NCBI GenBank assembly: GCA_038380435.1
Contig: JAWZYU010000010.1
Location: 49,138,135-49,202,134 of the forward strand
Source: Ryuthela nishihirai
Lineage: Eukaryota > Arthropoda > Arachnida > Araneae > Heptathelidae
Reading direction: 5' to 3'
Length of the DNA stretch: 64,000 nt
The notes below the pieces were generated by a model that did not search any database, was not told the DNA's origin, and saw nothing but the letters and a program-made list of their open reading frames with translations. Positions 53,119 through 62,609 of the stretch are shown piece by piece; position 1 is the stretch's first letter, and each line of letters begins with the position of its first letter. The translations under genes were made by a program, and so were the position numbers.

Positions 53119-53339
53119 TTTTAGCCTCGTAAGCCGTCCTGCGGCCGAGTGGTTAGCACACTTGGCTACTGATCTAAGGGGCCTGGGTTCGAGCCCCGGA
53201 TAAGGCATGGACGTTAGTGTCGTTTTTCTGCTGAGGTCCCGCCACCCTCACAGACCTTCTATTATGCGTATAAACTATCCGACCTCTGTGGCAAACAGCT
53301 GCTTGAGGAGGTATTTGTTTGTTATTATTTTTAGCCTCG
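53119..53339 (+). mobile_element. SINE B with target-site duplication
   Basis: The element 53130-53328 is flanked by TTTTAGCCTCG (53119-53129 and 53329-53339). A short deletion removes part of the hairpin block (AAACTATCCGACC). Confidence 0.92.
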
Positions 53340-53545
53340 AATAGGACGGAATATTTAATAATGCTCTGGGGAGTGTAATTTTTAGTATTCTTTCCGTGCC
53401 TCAAGCTGTAACTGATTCGTGTTCTTTACATTATGGATATCAAAATTGAAGAGCGTTATGCGATAACATTTTGTGTGCGACTTGAAAAAAAAAGTGTTTC
53501 ATAAACAGTGCAATAATTGCCACTCGTTAAACATTTTCTGTAACT

Positions 53546-53586
53546 CGCTGTTTGGAACAGCGAGGTGCACGCTGTTCCACACAGCG
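53546..53586. repeat. 17-bp inverted repeat inside the TA-flanked element
   Basis: CGCTGTTTGGAACAGCG (53546-53562) pairs with CGCTGTTCCACACAGCG (53570-53586) at 16 of 17 positions, with a 7-base loop. Confidence 0.75.
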
Positions 53587-54095
53587 TAGATCTGATTTAC
53601 AATGGTACCTAGTTTACAGTGGTTCAAAAATCGCCTGGGATTTTGAAACCACTTCCAAATCAATTGTGATATTTCGTCCCCTCATTTTTTTTTAAATGGA
53701 AATAACCGTAAGTCACGTGGTGAGAGATCTGGAACGACAAATCTGAATCGCATAACCTATTCAGTTTTTATATTCATAACGTAAAAAAGGTTAAAGAAAC
53801 AGTCACAAAAAATGCGTTTAACCGGCGGTTGCGAAGATACCTCACTTCAAACGATTTATGTGCTTAACAAAACAACGCAGAAAAGTTAACGACGGTTGTC
53901 ATGGTTACGAGACAGTATAATTAACCAATGGATACGCTCGCACGGCTCCTAAAACAGTGTTGCCATTTTACAGTAAAAATGTTCTAGTTGTTTTGCGACT
54001 CCTTTGTAACATAGAAATTTTGTAATGTTTCGGTAATGCAGTGTGTAAAATACAACTTTCAGATCGGAATTTGCTGTGTACGGGCATTATACATC

Positions 54096-54388
54096 TTGCC
54101 ACCAGCCTGCGTTGTATGTGTATATACCACTTGCAACCAGCCTGCGTTGTATGTGTATATACCACTTGCAACCAGCCTGCGTTGTATGTGTATATACCAC
54201 TTGCAACCAGCCTGCGTTGTATGTGTATATGCATCTTGCAACCAGCCTGCGTTGTATGTGTATATACCACTTGCAACCAGCCTGCGTTGTATGTGTATAT
54301 ACATCTTGCAACCAGCCTGCGTTGCAACTAGCCTGCTGGGTCAGCGTTGGGATTTATCTCCGCAAAATTCCCTGCCCTGCCCACGGTC
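54096..54388 (+). repeat. 35-bp minisatellite (about 7 copies) abutting a SINE A fragment
   Basis: The unit CTTGCAACCAGCCTGCGTTG plus TATGTGTATATACCA repeats at 35-bp spacing to about 54330. Frames on both strands with period-related peptides are artefacts. The last unit runs directly into a 55-bp SINE A piece (about 54333-54388: CTGGGTCAGCGTTGGGATTT to CTGCCCACGGTC), sharing the CAGCCTG/CAGCTG sequence at the join. Confidence 0.9.
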
Positions 54389-54595
54389 GATTTCTGCAAG
54401 CCTTCCAGTGAAGTGTCCAACCATTGGAAGGATTTTGTAAGGTAAATATCTGGAGATTGTAGAAATTTAGAGATAGCATCTATTGATTGCAAAATTTTTG
54501 ATATCTCTAAGAGAAAACTGTGAGAAAATATCTGTTTGTATCTTTCGTAAATCCAGTTTCCTGGACAGCATCTTCGTTGCTTAATCGACAGTAGT
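54389..54595. other. Left flank of the large inverted repeat
   Basis: No feature recognised. Because the inverted repeat reaches the last base of the window, part of this flank may also belong to it. Confidence 0.4.
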
Positions 54596-54639
54596 ATAGT
54601 GCCACCCGGAGGATCCCCCACTAGTGCTTTCCCCCTATG

Positions 54640-54766
54640 AAGTCACCGGCCACGCCCACTTCCGCCCCTCCCCCTATGACGTAACATGACATAATCATTA
54701 TATAATCATTACGTAACCGGCCACGCCCACTTATTAATAATTAATAATTCCCCCTCCCCCAGTGGC
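54640..54766. promoter_or_regulatory. Outer arm cluster of CRE/ATF-like sites
   Basis: TGACGTAA, TTACGTAA and related words recur between two copies of GGCCACGCCCACTT. The right arm has the mirror cluster (63835-63957) with two perfect TGACGTCA-type or TGACGTAA sites. Such clusters could bind bZIP proteins or serve as terminal recognition sites. The function is inferred. Confidence 0.4.
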
Positions 54767-55095
54767 GCCATCTGTTGACAGTGAGAAGTACTATTTTCCC
54801 AAAAACCCCTTTATTTTCACTCTAATTTCTCGTTTTCGGACCCCCCGGTCGCCCCACCTATATTTTAAGCCCCCCCCCCTTATTGAAAAAACCCATGGTG
54901 CCATCTGTTGACAATGAAGAGTACTATTTTTGGAAAAACCTCCTTATTTTAAAAACGAATGAATATTTTAACTCTAATTCCCGATTTTTCTTTATTTTGC
55001 CCCAATGGCTGACCTATATTTTAAGCCCTCCCTCCTCCTGCAGACCCCCCGGTTCACCTTTTAAGCCCTACCTATAGTTTAAGCCCTCTCCTTCC
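54767..55095. repeat. Subterminal tandem repeat of the left arm
   Basis: Two diverged copies of about 125-140 bp (from 54767 and 54895) start GGCGCCATCTGTTGACA / GGTGCCATCTGTTGACA. They share AGTACTATTTT and CCTATATTTTAAGCCC, and the last motif recurs twice more up to 55090. The right arm carries the mirror image at about 63505-63830. Confidence 0.85.
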
Positions 55096-55904
55096 CTCGG
55101 CTGGTGCAAGACTCAGAATAATTGCATAGAAAGGGATGATACAATTGTAACGTCTCACAGAAAATCAGGTCCCTAGTAATTAAACACTTACCAAAATTCT
55201 CTTCCCTTAAAATTTAACAGGCTGCGTCCAATGTGTAGTTTTAGTACATCTCCTGTATTCATCTGAAATTTTACAATTCCGTTCAACTCTTTTTGAATGT
55301 CTAATGCAGATCTCAAATTGTAAATCAACTCACAGAGTTGTATTTATTCCTTAGTAATTAAAACTCTTTGCTATTCATTTAGCCAGGACGACTAAACGAT
55401 TCCTTTATAATTAAAATTACCTGCTATTAAACTCACTAGTAATTAAACACTCATCAAAATTCCCTTACCTTTATTAAAAAAGCATTGTACGGTAGAAAAA
55501 AATCAGTTTTCTGTAGATGCGTTTTATCGAAAAAAAAAACCTTCTCCCCGGCAACGAGAGTTGAATGCGTTACCTCAGTCCCTAGCTTCATTCTGTCAAC
55601 TCCTTGAACAAGAACCGATCCTGCAATGGAAAAGTTTCAAACTCTGTTATCGGCATTCCTGAAGTCGTACGTGGAGTTTCATCATGCACATACGTGTCAC
55701 TCACTTACCGATCAGGTAGCAAGCTTCGAAACATCTCGTGAGACATGATGCAATCGCCCTGGGAGGTTGAGTTTCCAGCGTTCAGTGTGATTTGTGATAA
55801 GGTTTCAAAATAAATGTTGTTGTTCTCTAAGGGTAGGTGACGTCACAACAAGGGGAAAGTAACGTGGAGTGACCAGCGAGTGACACGTATCAGAAGGCTG
55901 AGCA

Positions 55905-55955
55905 CTGTTTATATATACAGGGACTTGTTAAGACATGAACATTCTGCTCAGTGTT
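55905..55955 (+). promoter_or_regulatory. Promoter of the left-arm ORF
   Basis: TTTATATATA (55908-55917) is followed by TCAGT (55948-55952), a classic arthropod initiator, about 35-40 bp on. The first ATG after the initiator is that of the ORF at 56000. A start further upstream would include an earlier ATG at 55934 with a short frame. The layout also resembles TATA/CAGT early promoters of arthropod DNA viruses. The right arm has the same elements (62654-62701, minus). Confidence 0.5.
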
Positions 55956-55999
55956 CTGTCGGTCTCTCGAGCTGTCATAGTTTTGAAGTCTCTGGTAGA

Positions 56000-56326
56000 A
56001 TGTCGAGAACGCGTCAATCGTTTTATGTGACTGCACGATGCATATTGGCGTCTGTAGGTATTCCTTCATATCAGAAGGATATAACCTACGAGGAATGCTT
56101 GCAGACATTAATGAATGTTATAACCGACAAAATCCTGCATATGCTCAGTACGATGCAAGGTGAGGCGGTCGTAGAAACGTACGACATTGCCCATGAGTTT
56201 CTATGCCGTGTGTGTTTTGCGGAAGTAGAAGCGTTAAACCACGTCAAAAGGTTGGACTACCTATCGGTTGTCGAGGATGCCATGACCTCGATAGAGATTG
56301 CGGGCATTGTGGAGGTTGTAGGATAA
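56000..56326 (+). CDS. 108-codon ORF, histone-fold-like (left arm)
   Basis: ATG at 56000 (MSRTRQSFYV), TAA at 56324-56326; the open frame upstream has no ATG. The pattern CILASVGIPSYQK, then a long helix-like EECLQTLMNVITDKIL, then VVETYDIAHEFLCR has the spacing of a histone fold of the TAF9/H4 type. There, ILxxxGIxxY ends helix 1, a 25-30-residue helix 2 follows, and VxxxDVxxA opens helix 3. Motif spacing agrees to within one residue over about 56 positions. The right-arm copy differs by two residues (V/I, L/M), both conservative. Histone-fold proteins bind DNA or TFIID-like partners; that role here is a guess. An overlapping 121-codon frame (56203-56568) has four differences between arms and is probably not coding. 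Confidence 0.6.
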   Translation: MSRTRQSFYVTARCILASVGIPSYQKDITYEECLQTLMNVITDKILHMLSTMQGEAVVETYDIAHEFLCRVCFAEVEALNHVKRLDYLSVVEDAMTSIEIAGIVEVVG

Positions 56327-56784
56327 TTAAAAACAACAACAACAAAAGGTTCTTTTCAGAACCACTTCATTTGTGTAGAAAGGATTATCGATCGTACAAT
56401 TTCTGTTCACAACTCTTCTCTATCTATACATTTTACTTCTCTATCACCCCCGTTAACAGAGTAAATTTTATAGGGATGTTTAACCTTCAGTATAATTTTA
56501 CACAGTGTGTTAGGATTAACAACTCTTATAGCATAGTTATTGTGGGTAGGGTCCCTCTCCACTTTTAAAATTTAGATCTTACACTGACAGTCTTTTCATA
56601 TACGTATTTTTATAACCATTTTAAAACCAACACTTACTTCTTTTATCCCTATCGATTACTGGTTGTTGCACTTTTTACTAGAAGAAACCCTACCCCTGCA
56701 GTAACAGCCCCCGCAGAAAATAAAAAATGCTATCGGGCGAAAAATTAATAAAATCTGATTTTATTCGTCGTGATGAAAAATATT

Positions 56785-56837
56785 GATGGGGTAATAGGTT
56801 CGACTTAAAAGACTTCATGTTCAGATCCTCACCACGG
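56785..56837 (+). other. tRNA-like segment (B-box), left arm
   Basis: TGGGGTAATAGG resembles an A-box and GTTCAGATCC a B-box, ending CTCACCACGG. Flanking bases do not form a clear acceptor stem. A related copy lies in the centre at 57783-57835 (GTAATAGGGTCG, GTTCGGATCC, CCCCGG). The mirror copy is at about 61772-61824 on the minus strand. It may be a tRNA-derived remnant. Confidence 0.35.
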
Positions 56838-57027
56838 ACAACCTCTCGCTGATGGACGGTTAAACCCTACGAAATTATTCCAAACGGGGAATCACAAGGT
56901 TTTTATTGACGAATGAATCTTGGACCTGTACTTCTTCCGTACATCGTGAAAACCCACTCACAGCCTTGATCCGTGTTCCCAATTTCCTTTACTAAGTCAC
57001 TTCGAAAAACATTGTGATTGCAAAAGT

Positions 57028-57231
57028 ATGACTAACTGTTTTATTACGCCACGTTTTAAAAATACTTATTACTGTTGTAATCCGCGGTACGGGAGAGTAA
57101 CACTGTTCGAAGAAAAATCAGGTAAAACAGTTTTTAAAAAAATCGTTTCCTCCGTCGTTTGTGTATGTCTCATCACGCTGGTGAAACTGGGTGAAAAAAT
57201 ATTTTTTTTTTTATACGAGGTAGAATGTTAA
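57028..57231 (+). CDS. 67-codon conserved small ORF (left arm)
   Basis: ATG-started frame with N-terminal Cys pairs (YYCCNP) and a hydrophobic stretch KIVSSVVCVCLITLVKLG that could span a membrane. The right-arm copy (61378-61581) has a single residue change (G/V). I recognise no family. Preservation in both arms is weak support, because the arms are nearly identical overall. Confidence 0.3.
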   Translation: MTNCFITPRFKNTYYCCNPRYGRVTLFEEKSGKTVFKKIVSSVVCVCLITLVKLGEKIFFFLYEVEC

Positions 57232-57735
57232 AAGTACGTCGCGTGAAAAAACTTTAGTTCCATCACGAATGCACATTAATGGAGTAGGGAGGTCGTAGTT
57301 TAATACTTCAGCTATAAAAAAATAATACAATGTCTCATGCACCCCTCTCAACTTGTCTACGCTAATCCGCTGAAATTTTATTTGCAACGGGACTGATACT
57401 TTGAATCCGCTATATGCTCCGGCCAGCGCAGCCTAGTGCTTCCACTCTCGTTTCGACACACACTCACTCCCATGTGCTCTGAACGACACGGACACTGCAG
57501 GCTGGTGACGTACAAAGGTCACGGGGGCTGCAGTGGAATGCATGGCTCCTGCTGAATGCTACGCTATCAGAAGTCCATGTGGCTGTCGTGTTCTCCAAGC
57601 GCTCAGAATATTACTATATGTATAACGATGTAAAGTCCGTTTTAATCAATATTTATTTCTTTCAACTCTGCGACTATTGGGCTGGCACATTTTCACTAGA
57701 AGGACCGCCTCACAGTGGCAATCCCGCAGAAAAAA

Positions 57736-60466
57736 TTAATAAAAGGAAAAAATCTGATTTTATTCCTCGTGATGAAAAATATTGAAGGTAATAGGGTCGA
57801 CCTAAAAGACCCGTGTTCGGATCCTTGCCCCGGATGGTTTTTAACAAAAGTCCTACGAAATTAAAAACTATCCCGTTACACGACGTTGTTTAAAAATACT
57901 TATTACGGTTGTATCCTCAGCAAACTCTTTCCTAGGAAGTAACGCTACTCGATGCATCCCCCAGTTACATGCTTTTACCAGGTAAAGACTGTGCGCCAGG
58001 ATGTTAAAAGTAGAATTCATACGTTTCCATAAAAAAAAAACTTTAGTTCCTGCTTAAAGGAGTATGGTTCGATTCAGGAAGAATAGGATTTGACCTCGTG
58101 CATTAGAAAAGGGAACAAATCCGTCCCCGGTGTCCTTTGTTAGGTGGTAGTATTAGTATCCTTATACAAGCTCACTTCAAATTTTCATATGACATTCTGG
58201 GGTTGAGTTTCAAACTTTTTATTTTTTCCAACCGCGATAATGCGCAGTTTTCTGCAGAACACAAGCGACTTCGACGCCAAGGACGACCCGCACTAAACGA
58301 TACGACCGTGCATTAGAAAACCGTGAACGGACTTGTGTGAAACGTAATGTACAGAGCTTGACAACAGTAATATAGACTGGGATCCTCGCTCACTATACTA
58401 TCATAACCCTCGAGAAATTATCAAATATGAATAGACCTCTGTAAAGTTCCGACCCCACAAACTTCTGAGTTCATTCCCCGGTCGATGCGGTCAGGATCAC
58501 AAGGGATGTTTTACACATTCAACGACTTTTTCTGATATTCGCTAATCAAAGTGTCTATCTACACATCAGACTTGTCATTACATCGACAAACTACCTGTCC
58601 ATAGGCTGAGTAAGAATTTAGAATGAAAAATTGAGTCTGCTTCACGACACAGATTCGTAAAACGCTCATTAATTATTTTGTGAGAGAAAGCTTTTGTGAG
58701 AGAAAGCATGCATAAAGTTCAAACACTAATACATCTTCCCTTTCTAAAAACTCTGAAAAACTCACTGGAAAACAACAATATTTCCGTGAAAAATTAGGTC
58801 CCTGAATCGAGCCCTAGTTCGGCGTTCACTGACTTCAACCACCGATGAAACTTAACGTAAGCTCTCTCGTGGTTAGTTCAAGGAGCTTTCACACGCTCTT
58901 TTCAGAGTTCCTGGCCCACCTACTACGTTTCAATAAGCGCATAAGTGTGTGTGATGGTGGCTAGCTACAAACACAAGTTTCGCTACAATATAACACTGAG
59001 ATGTCTGTTTAGTTATTTTTCTCTATTTCTATACTAGTGTGGAATTCTTAGAACAAGTGGTACAGTGCGAAAGTGGTTAGCACACGTTTTTTATATGTAT
59101 CCTGTTTGGAAATAACACTGTCTATGGACCATTACTCCTGTACATACCATAAGCATAATACCTCGCGATTCTAAGAGTCCCCCGAAAAGGCATTAATCTT
59201 ATTTTTGTAGTTCAACAAAGTGCTTTGAGCTTGCTCGACCGCTGTCATGGGTTGGACCGGTAGCGGCCCACAAATTTAATCCAGAATTAGTACATGCAAA
59301 CATTTTCTTTTGTAATCGTATCAGGTGTAGAGCAGAACAGGATACTTCAATCATCAGGACAAACAATATTGCAGAAGTGAGAAAGAGAAGCGACAGGAAA
59401 GCACACTACCTGCAATCATCACCTCAAAACAACTAAGACAGAGGGCGCCACGTGCAGGGTTGAAAAGCAGTTCATAAAATTGGTTTAACCATTCATTTTT
59501 TTAAGTATTAGGATATTCATGTTACAACAGCGTTCATAGCTAGTGAAGACACAAGTCAGCAACATTCACCCCTCTGTGTAAGCACACGAATATTACATTT
59601 CAACAACGTACACTTTTCGTGTGAGTATGTGAATATTACATTTTAGCTGTATGTGCACTAGGCGTTCAGTTGTGAAGAATATTTAAAAACATCAGTGCAA
59701 ACTCACTGAAGCGTGTCTCTTTCTTGTGTCTCTCCATATCTATATACTATTTTTATGAGCAGAAAAGATAGAACTTTCGGAAGTAAGATGAAGCATGTAT
59801 CAGTTTAAAAAAAGATTTTGAGCTTTTCACCAAAGCCATCTAGGGACAACAATGTTGACTGTCTGATTCAAGCAATCTATGAATATGTAGGAGAATGTTT
59901 CTCTGATCTTATGCAAAGTATATTCTTGTGTGGTGTATGGTATTATTCAACGGATGTCTTTCTAAGTGTATGCACATATCCGTGTGATGGACTAAGTTTT
60001 TTCTCACATACTTGTTTCGTCTCTGTAATTGTATGCTTTCATGTTTGTGAGTGAGTGCGTATGTTTCTGTGTGCGGGCGAGTGTGTGTGTTAGAGTATGT
60101 TTCTGTGTGCGGGTGAGTGTGTGCGTGAGTATGTTTTCATGTTTGTTTCGCTGAATCTGATGTGTGTATACGTCTTCATGTCTCTCTCGGTGTCTCTTTA
60201 TGTGTATATGTTACCGTATGCAAGAATAAACATATTGTCTTACAGACACTTGCTCGCTACAGAAGAAGCTAACAATTTACAAACCTCGTCAGATCGGTAT
60301 TATAGCTCTATTAGGAAATCTCATCGAAAAGTCACTAAACAGATAAGTTTACTAAAGATGCACGCTTGTATACAATTTTTCAGATTCTTTTACCTTTCTC
60401 GATTCTGTTAAGTAGAACAATGAAATAGCATTGCAGGAAAAAATCTTTTATTCATACACTAAGAAA
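57736..60466. other. Unique centre of the inverted-repeat element
   Basis: About 2.7 kb without a convincing gene. 57736-58070 is a diverged direct repeat of the left-arm module at about 56640-57290 (shared AAATCTGATTTTATTC, CGTGATGAAAAATATTGA, AAAATACTTATTAC, AAAACTTTAGTTCC). GTGAGAGAAAGC is duplicated near 58680-58710. GT-rich short repeats (TATGTTTCTGTGTGCGGG twice) cover 60060-60125 and create spurious frames. The 78-codon frame at 59818 starts at TTG and has no motif. Confidence 0.45.
60447..60452 (-). terminator. Poly(A) signal of the broken central gene
   Basis: AATAAA on the minus strand, 15 bases beyond the final stop codon of the interrupted gene at 60467-60873. The tight spacing is typical of compact elements. 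Confidence 0.5.
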
Positions 60467-60873
60467 TTAAAAGGACGACCCATCAGATATAGAACAGAAA
60501 TTAGTAACACTATTACATTTATTTAGTACATATTCAGAGGCGCGCATCAGTTCGTCATACACTTCGTTTAATAATATAGGAAAGTGTAGCATGTAGGAAT
60601 CTTCAACTCATGCCTCTTCCACAAAAAGTTTAGCGATATCGCTTAAATGAATGTTTCTCACTGCTTCGGCGAAACGGGATATGGCCACACACAATGGCGA
60701 AGCTGACTTGAATGATGTACTTCACACCCAATACAGTTCGTACGTAGAATCCGAAAAATTTCTTTTCTGACGAGTGTATTTAATGTTTTTCTGAAATTTA
60801 GATTTGCTCTCTGATCGTGCAGTTCAGCATTAGACAGTCTTGGAGTATGGTCTGTAGATAATTCGACATCCAT
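60467..60873 (-). pseudogene. Unknown small gene starting at the right-arm edge, with two breaks
   Basis: ATG at 60873 is the first base outside the right arm. The first frame (60658-60873) is basic and ends in a Cys/His-rich part (NCIGCEVHHSSQLRHC) that could bind zinc. At a GTGTGTG run (60687-60694) the protein-like reading moves by one dinucleotide into another frame. An in-frame TGA lies at 60608-60610, and the frame then stays open to TAA at 60467-60469. The later part is amphipathic and looks protein-like (ISRFAEAVRNIHLSDIAKLF, LLNEVYDELMRASEYVLNKC). The whole would be about 135 codons. I recognise no family. The breaks may be real decay or assembly error in the dinucleotide run. Confidence 0.5.
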
Positions 60874-61377
60874 TTTTTTCTGCGGGATTGCCACTGTGAG
60901 GCGGTCCTTCTAGTGAAAATGTGCCAGCCCAATAGTCGCAGAGTTGAAAGAAATAAGTATTGATTAAAACGGACTTTACATCGTTATACGTATAGTAATA
61001 TTCTGAGCGCTTGGAGAACACGACAGCCACATGGACTTCTGATAGCGTAGCATTCAGCAGGAACCATGCATTCCACTGCAGCCCCCGTGACCTTTGTACG
61101 TCACCAGCCTGCAGTGTCCGTGTCGTTCAGTGCACATGGGAATGAGTGTGTGTCGAAACGAGGGTGGAAGCACTAGGCTGCGCTGGCCGGAGCATATAGC
61201 GGATTCGAAGTATCAGTCCCGTTGCAAATAAAATTTCAGCAGATTAGCGTAGACAAGTTGAGAGGGGTGCATGAGACATTGTATTATTTTTTTATAGCTG
61301 AAGTATTAAACTACGCCCTCCCTACTCCATTAATGTGCATTCGTGATGGAACTAAAGTTTTTTCACGCGACGTACTT

Positions 61378-61581
61378 TTAACATTCTACCTCGTATAAAA
61401 AAAAAAATATTTTTTCACCCAGTTTCACCAGCGTGATGAGACATACACAAACGACGGAGGAAACGATTTTTTTAAAAACTGTTTTACCTGATTTTTCTTC
61501 GAACAGTGTTACTCTAACGTACCGCGGATTACAACAGTAATAAGTATTTTTAAAACGTGGCGTAATAAAACAGTTAGTCAT
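61378..61581 (-). CDS. 67-codon conserved small ORF (right arm)
   Basis: Mirror copy of 57028-57231 with one residue different. Same ATG and stop, same hydrophobic segment. Function unknown. Confidence 0.3.
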   Translation of the reverse strand: MTNCFITPRFKNTYYCCNPRYVRVTLFEEKSGKTVFKKIVSSVVCVCLITLVKLGEKIFFFLYEVEC

Positions 61582-62282
61582 ACTTTTGCAATCACAATGT
61601 TTTTTGAAGTGACTTAGTAAAGGAAATTGGGAACACGGATCAAGGCTGTGAGTGGGTTTTCACGATGTACGGAAGCAGTACAGGTCCAAGATTCATTCGT
61701 CAATAAAAACCTTGTGATTCCCCGTTTGGAATAATTTCGTAGGGTTTAACCGTCCATCAGCGAGAGGTTGTCCGTGGTGAGGATCTGAACATGAAGTCTT
61801 TTAAGTCGAACCTATTACCCCATCAATATTTTTCATCACGACGAATAAAATCAGATTTTATTAATTTTTCGCCCGATAGCATTTTTTACTTTCTGCGGGG
61901 GCTGTTACTGCAGGGGTAGGGTTTCTTCTGGTAAAAAATGCAACAACCAGTAATCGATAGGGATAAAAGAAGTAAGTGTTGGTTTTAAAATGGTTATAAA
62001 AATACGTATATGAAAAGACTGTCAGTGTAAGATCTAAATTTTAAAAGTGGAGAGGGAGCCTACCCGCAATAACTATGCTATAAGAGTTGTTAATCCTAAC
62101 ACACTGTGTAAAATTATACTGAAGGTTAAACATCCCTATAAAATTTACTCTGTTAACAGGGGTGATAGAGAAGTAAAATGTATAGATAGAGAAGAGTTGT
62201 GAACAGAAATTGTACAATCGATAATCCTTTCTACACAAATGAAGTGGTTCTGAAAAGAACCTTTTGTTGTTGTTGTTTTTAA

Positions 62283-62609
62283 TTATCCTACAACCTCCAC
62301 AATGCCCGCAATCTCTATCGAGGTCATGGCATCCTCGACAACCGATAGGTAGTCCATCCTTTTGACGTGGTTTAACGCTTCTACTTCCGCAAAACACACA
62401 CGGCATAGAAACTCATGGGCAATGTCGTATGTTTCTATGACCGCCTCACCTTGCATCGTACTGAGCATATGCAGGATTTTGTCGGTTATAACATTCATTA
62501 ATGTCTGCAAGCATTCCTCGTAGGTTATATCCTTCTGATATGAAGGAATACCTACAGACGCCAATATGCATCGTGCAGTCACATAAAACGATTGACGCGT
62601 TCTCGACAT
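62283..62609 (-). CDS. 108-codon ORF, histone-fold-like (right arm)
   Basis: Mirror copy of 56000-56326, intact from the same ATG to the same TAA. Two conservative residue differences (I for V in the VVETYD segment, M for L in RLDYL). The TATA motif at 62691-62700 and TCAGT lie upstream as in the left arm. Transcription would run inward, toward the unique centre. The histone-fold assignment rests on the same pattern and is equally tentative. Confidence 0.6.
   Translation of the reverse strand: MSRTRQSFYVTARCILASVGIPSYQKDITYEECLQTLMNVITDKILHMLSTMQGEAVIETYDIAHEFLCRVCFAEVEALNHVKRMDYLSVVEDAMTSIEIAGIVEVVG

Larger units (their letters stand above)
52412..54008. mobile_element. TA-flanked element with ~220-bp terminal inverted repeats
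   Basis: The element 52414-54006 lies between TA dinucleotides. The ends read CAAAGGGAGTCGGAAAACAA (left) and, reverse-complemented, CAAAGGAGTCGCAAAACAAC (right). Similarity continues for about 220 bp, through ATACTGTCTCGTAACCATGA (exact in both arms) and TTTTTGTGACTGTTT. The interior holds SINE B copies and no transposase. It is a long-TIR, Tc1/mariner-type (TA target) non-autonomous element by inference. Confidence 0.75.
54596..57735 (+). repeat. Left arm of a large inverted repeat (3.14 kb)
   Basis: Begins ATAGTGCCACCCGGAGGATC, whose exact complement closes the window at 64000. Similarity to the right arm continues to the GCAGAAAAAA run at 57735. The arms differ by scattered substitutions and small indels (3 substitutions in about 190 bp sampled in the main ORF). 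The arm carries, from outside in: CRE-like repeats, a 125-bp subterminal repeat, a promoter, a 108-codon ORF, a tRNA-like segment and a 67-codon ORF. All ORFs point inward. Confidence 0.95.

Noticed and set aside
53968..54440. Overlapping frames on both strands with TYNAGWLQ / NQPALYVYI repeats
   Set aside because: Products of the 35-bp minisatellite. Several frames are open at once because the repeat unit lacks stops.
56203..56568. 121-codon Cys-rich frame overlapping the histone-fold-like ORF
   Set aside because: It differs at four residues between arms, including non-conservative ones, against two conservative changes in the main frame. Its Cys-rich part is just the alternative reading of that frame.
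59818..60411. Two frames (78 and 104 codons) in the centre of the inverted-repeat element
   Set aside because: The first starts at TTG and has no motif. The second is dominated by GT-rich short repeats (VFMFVSL-type low complexity).
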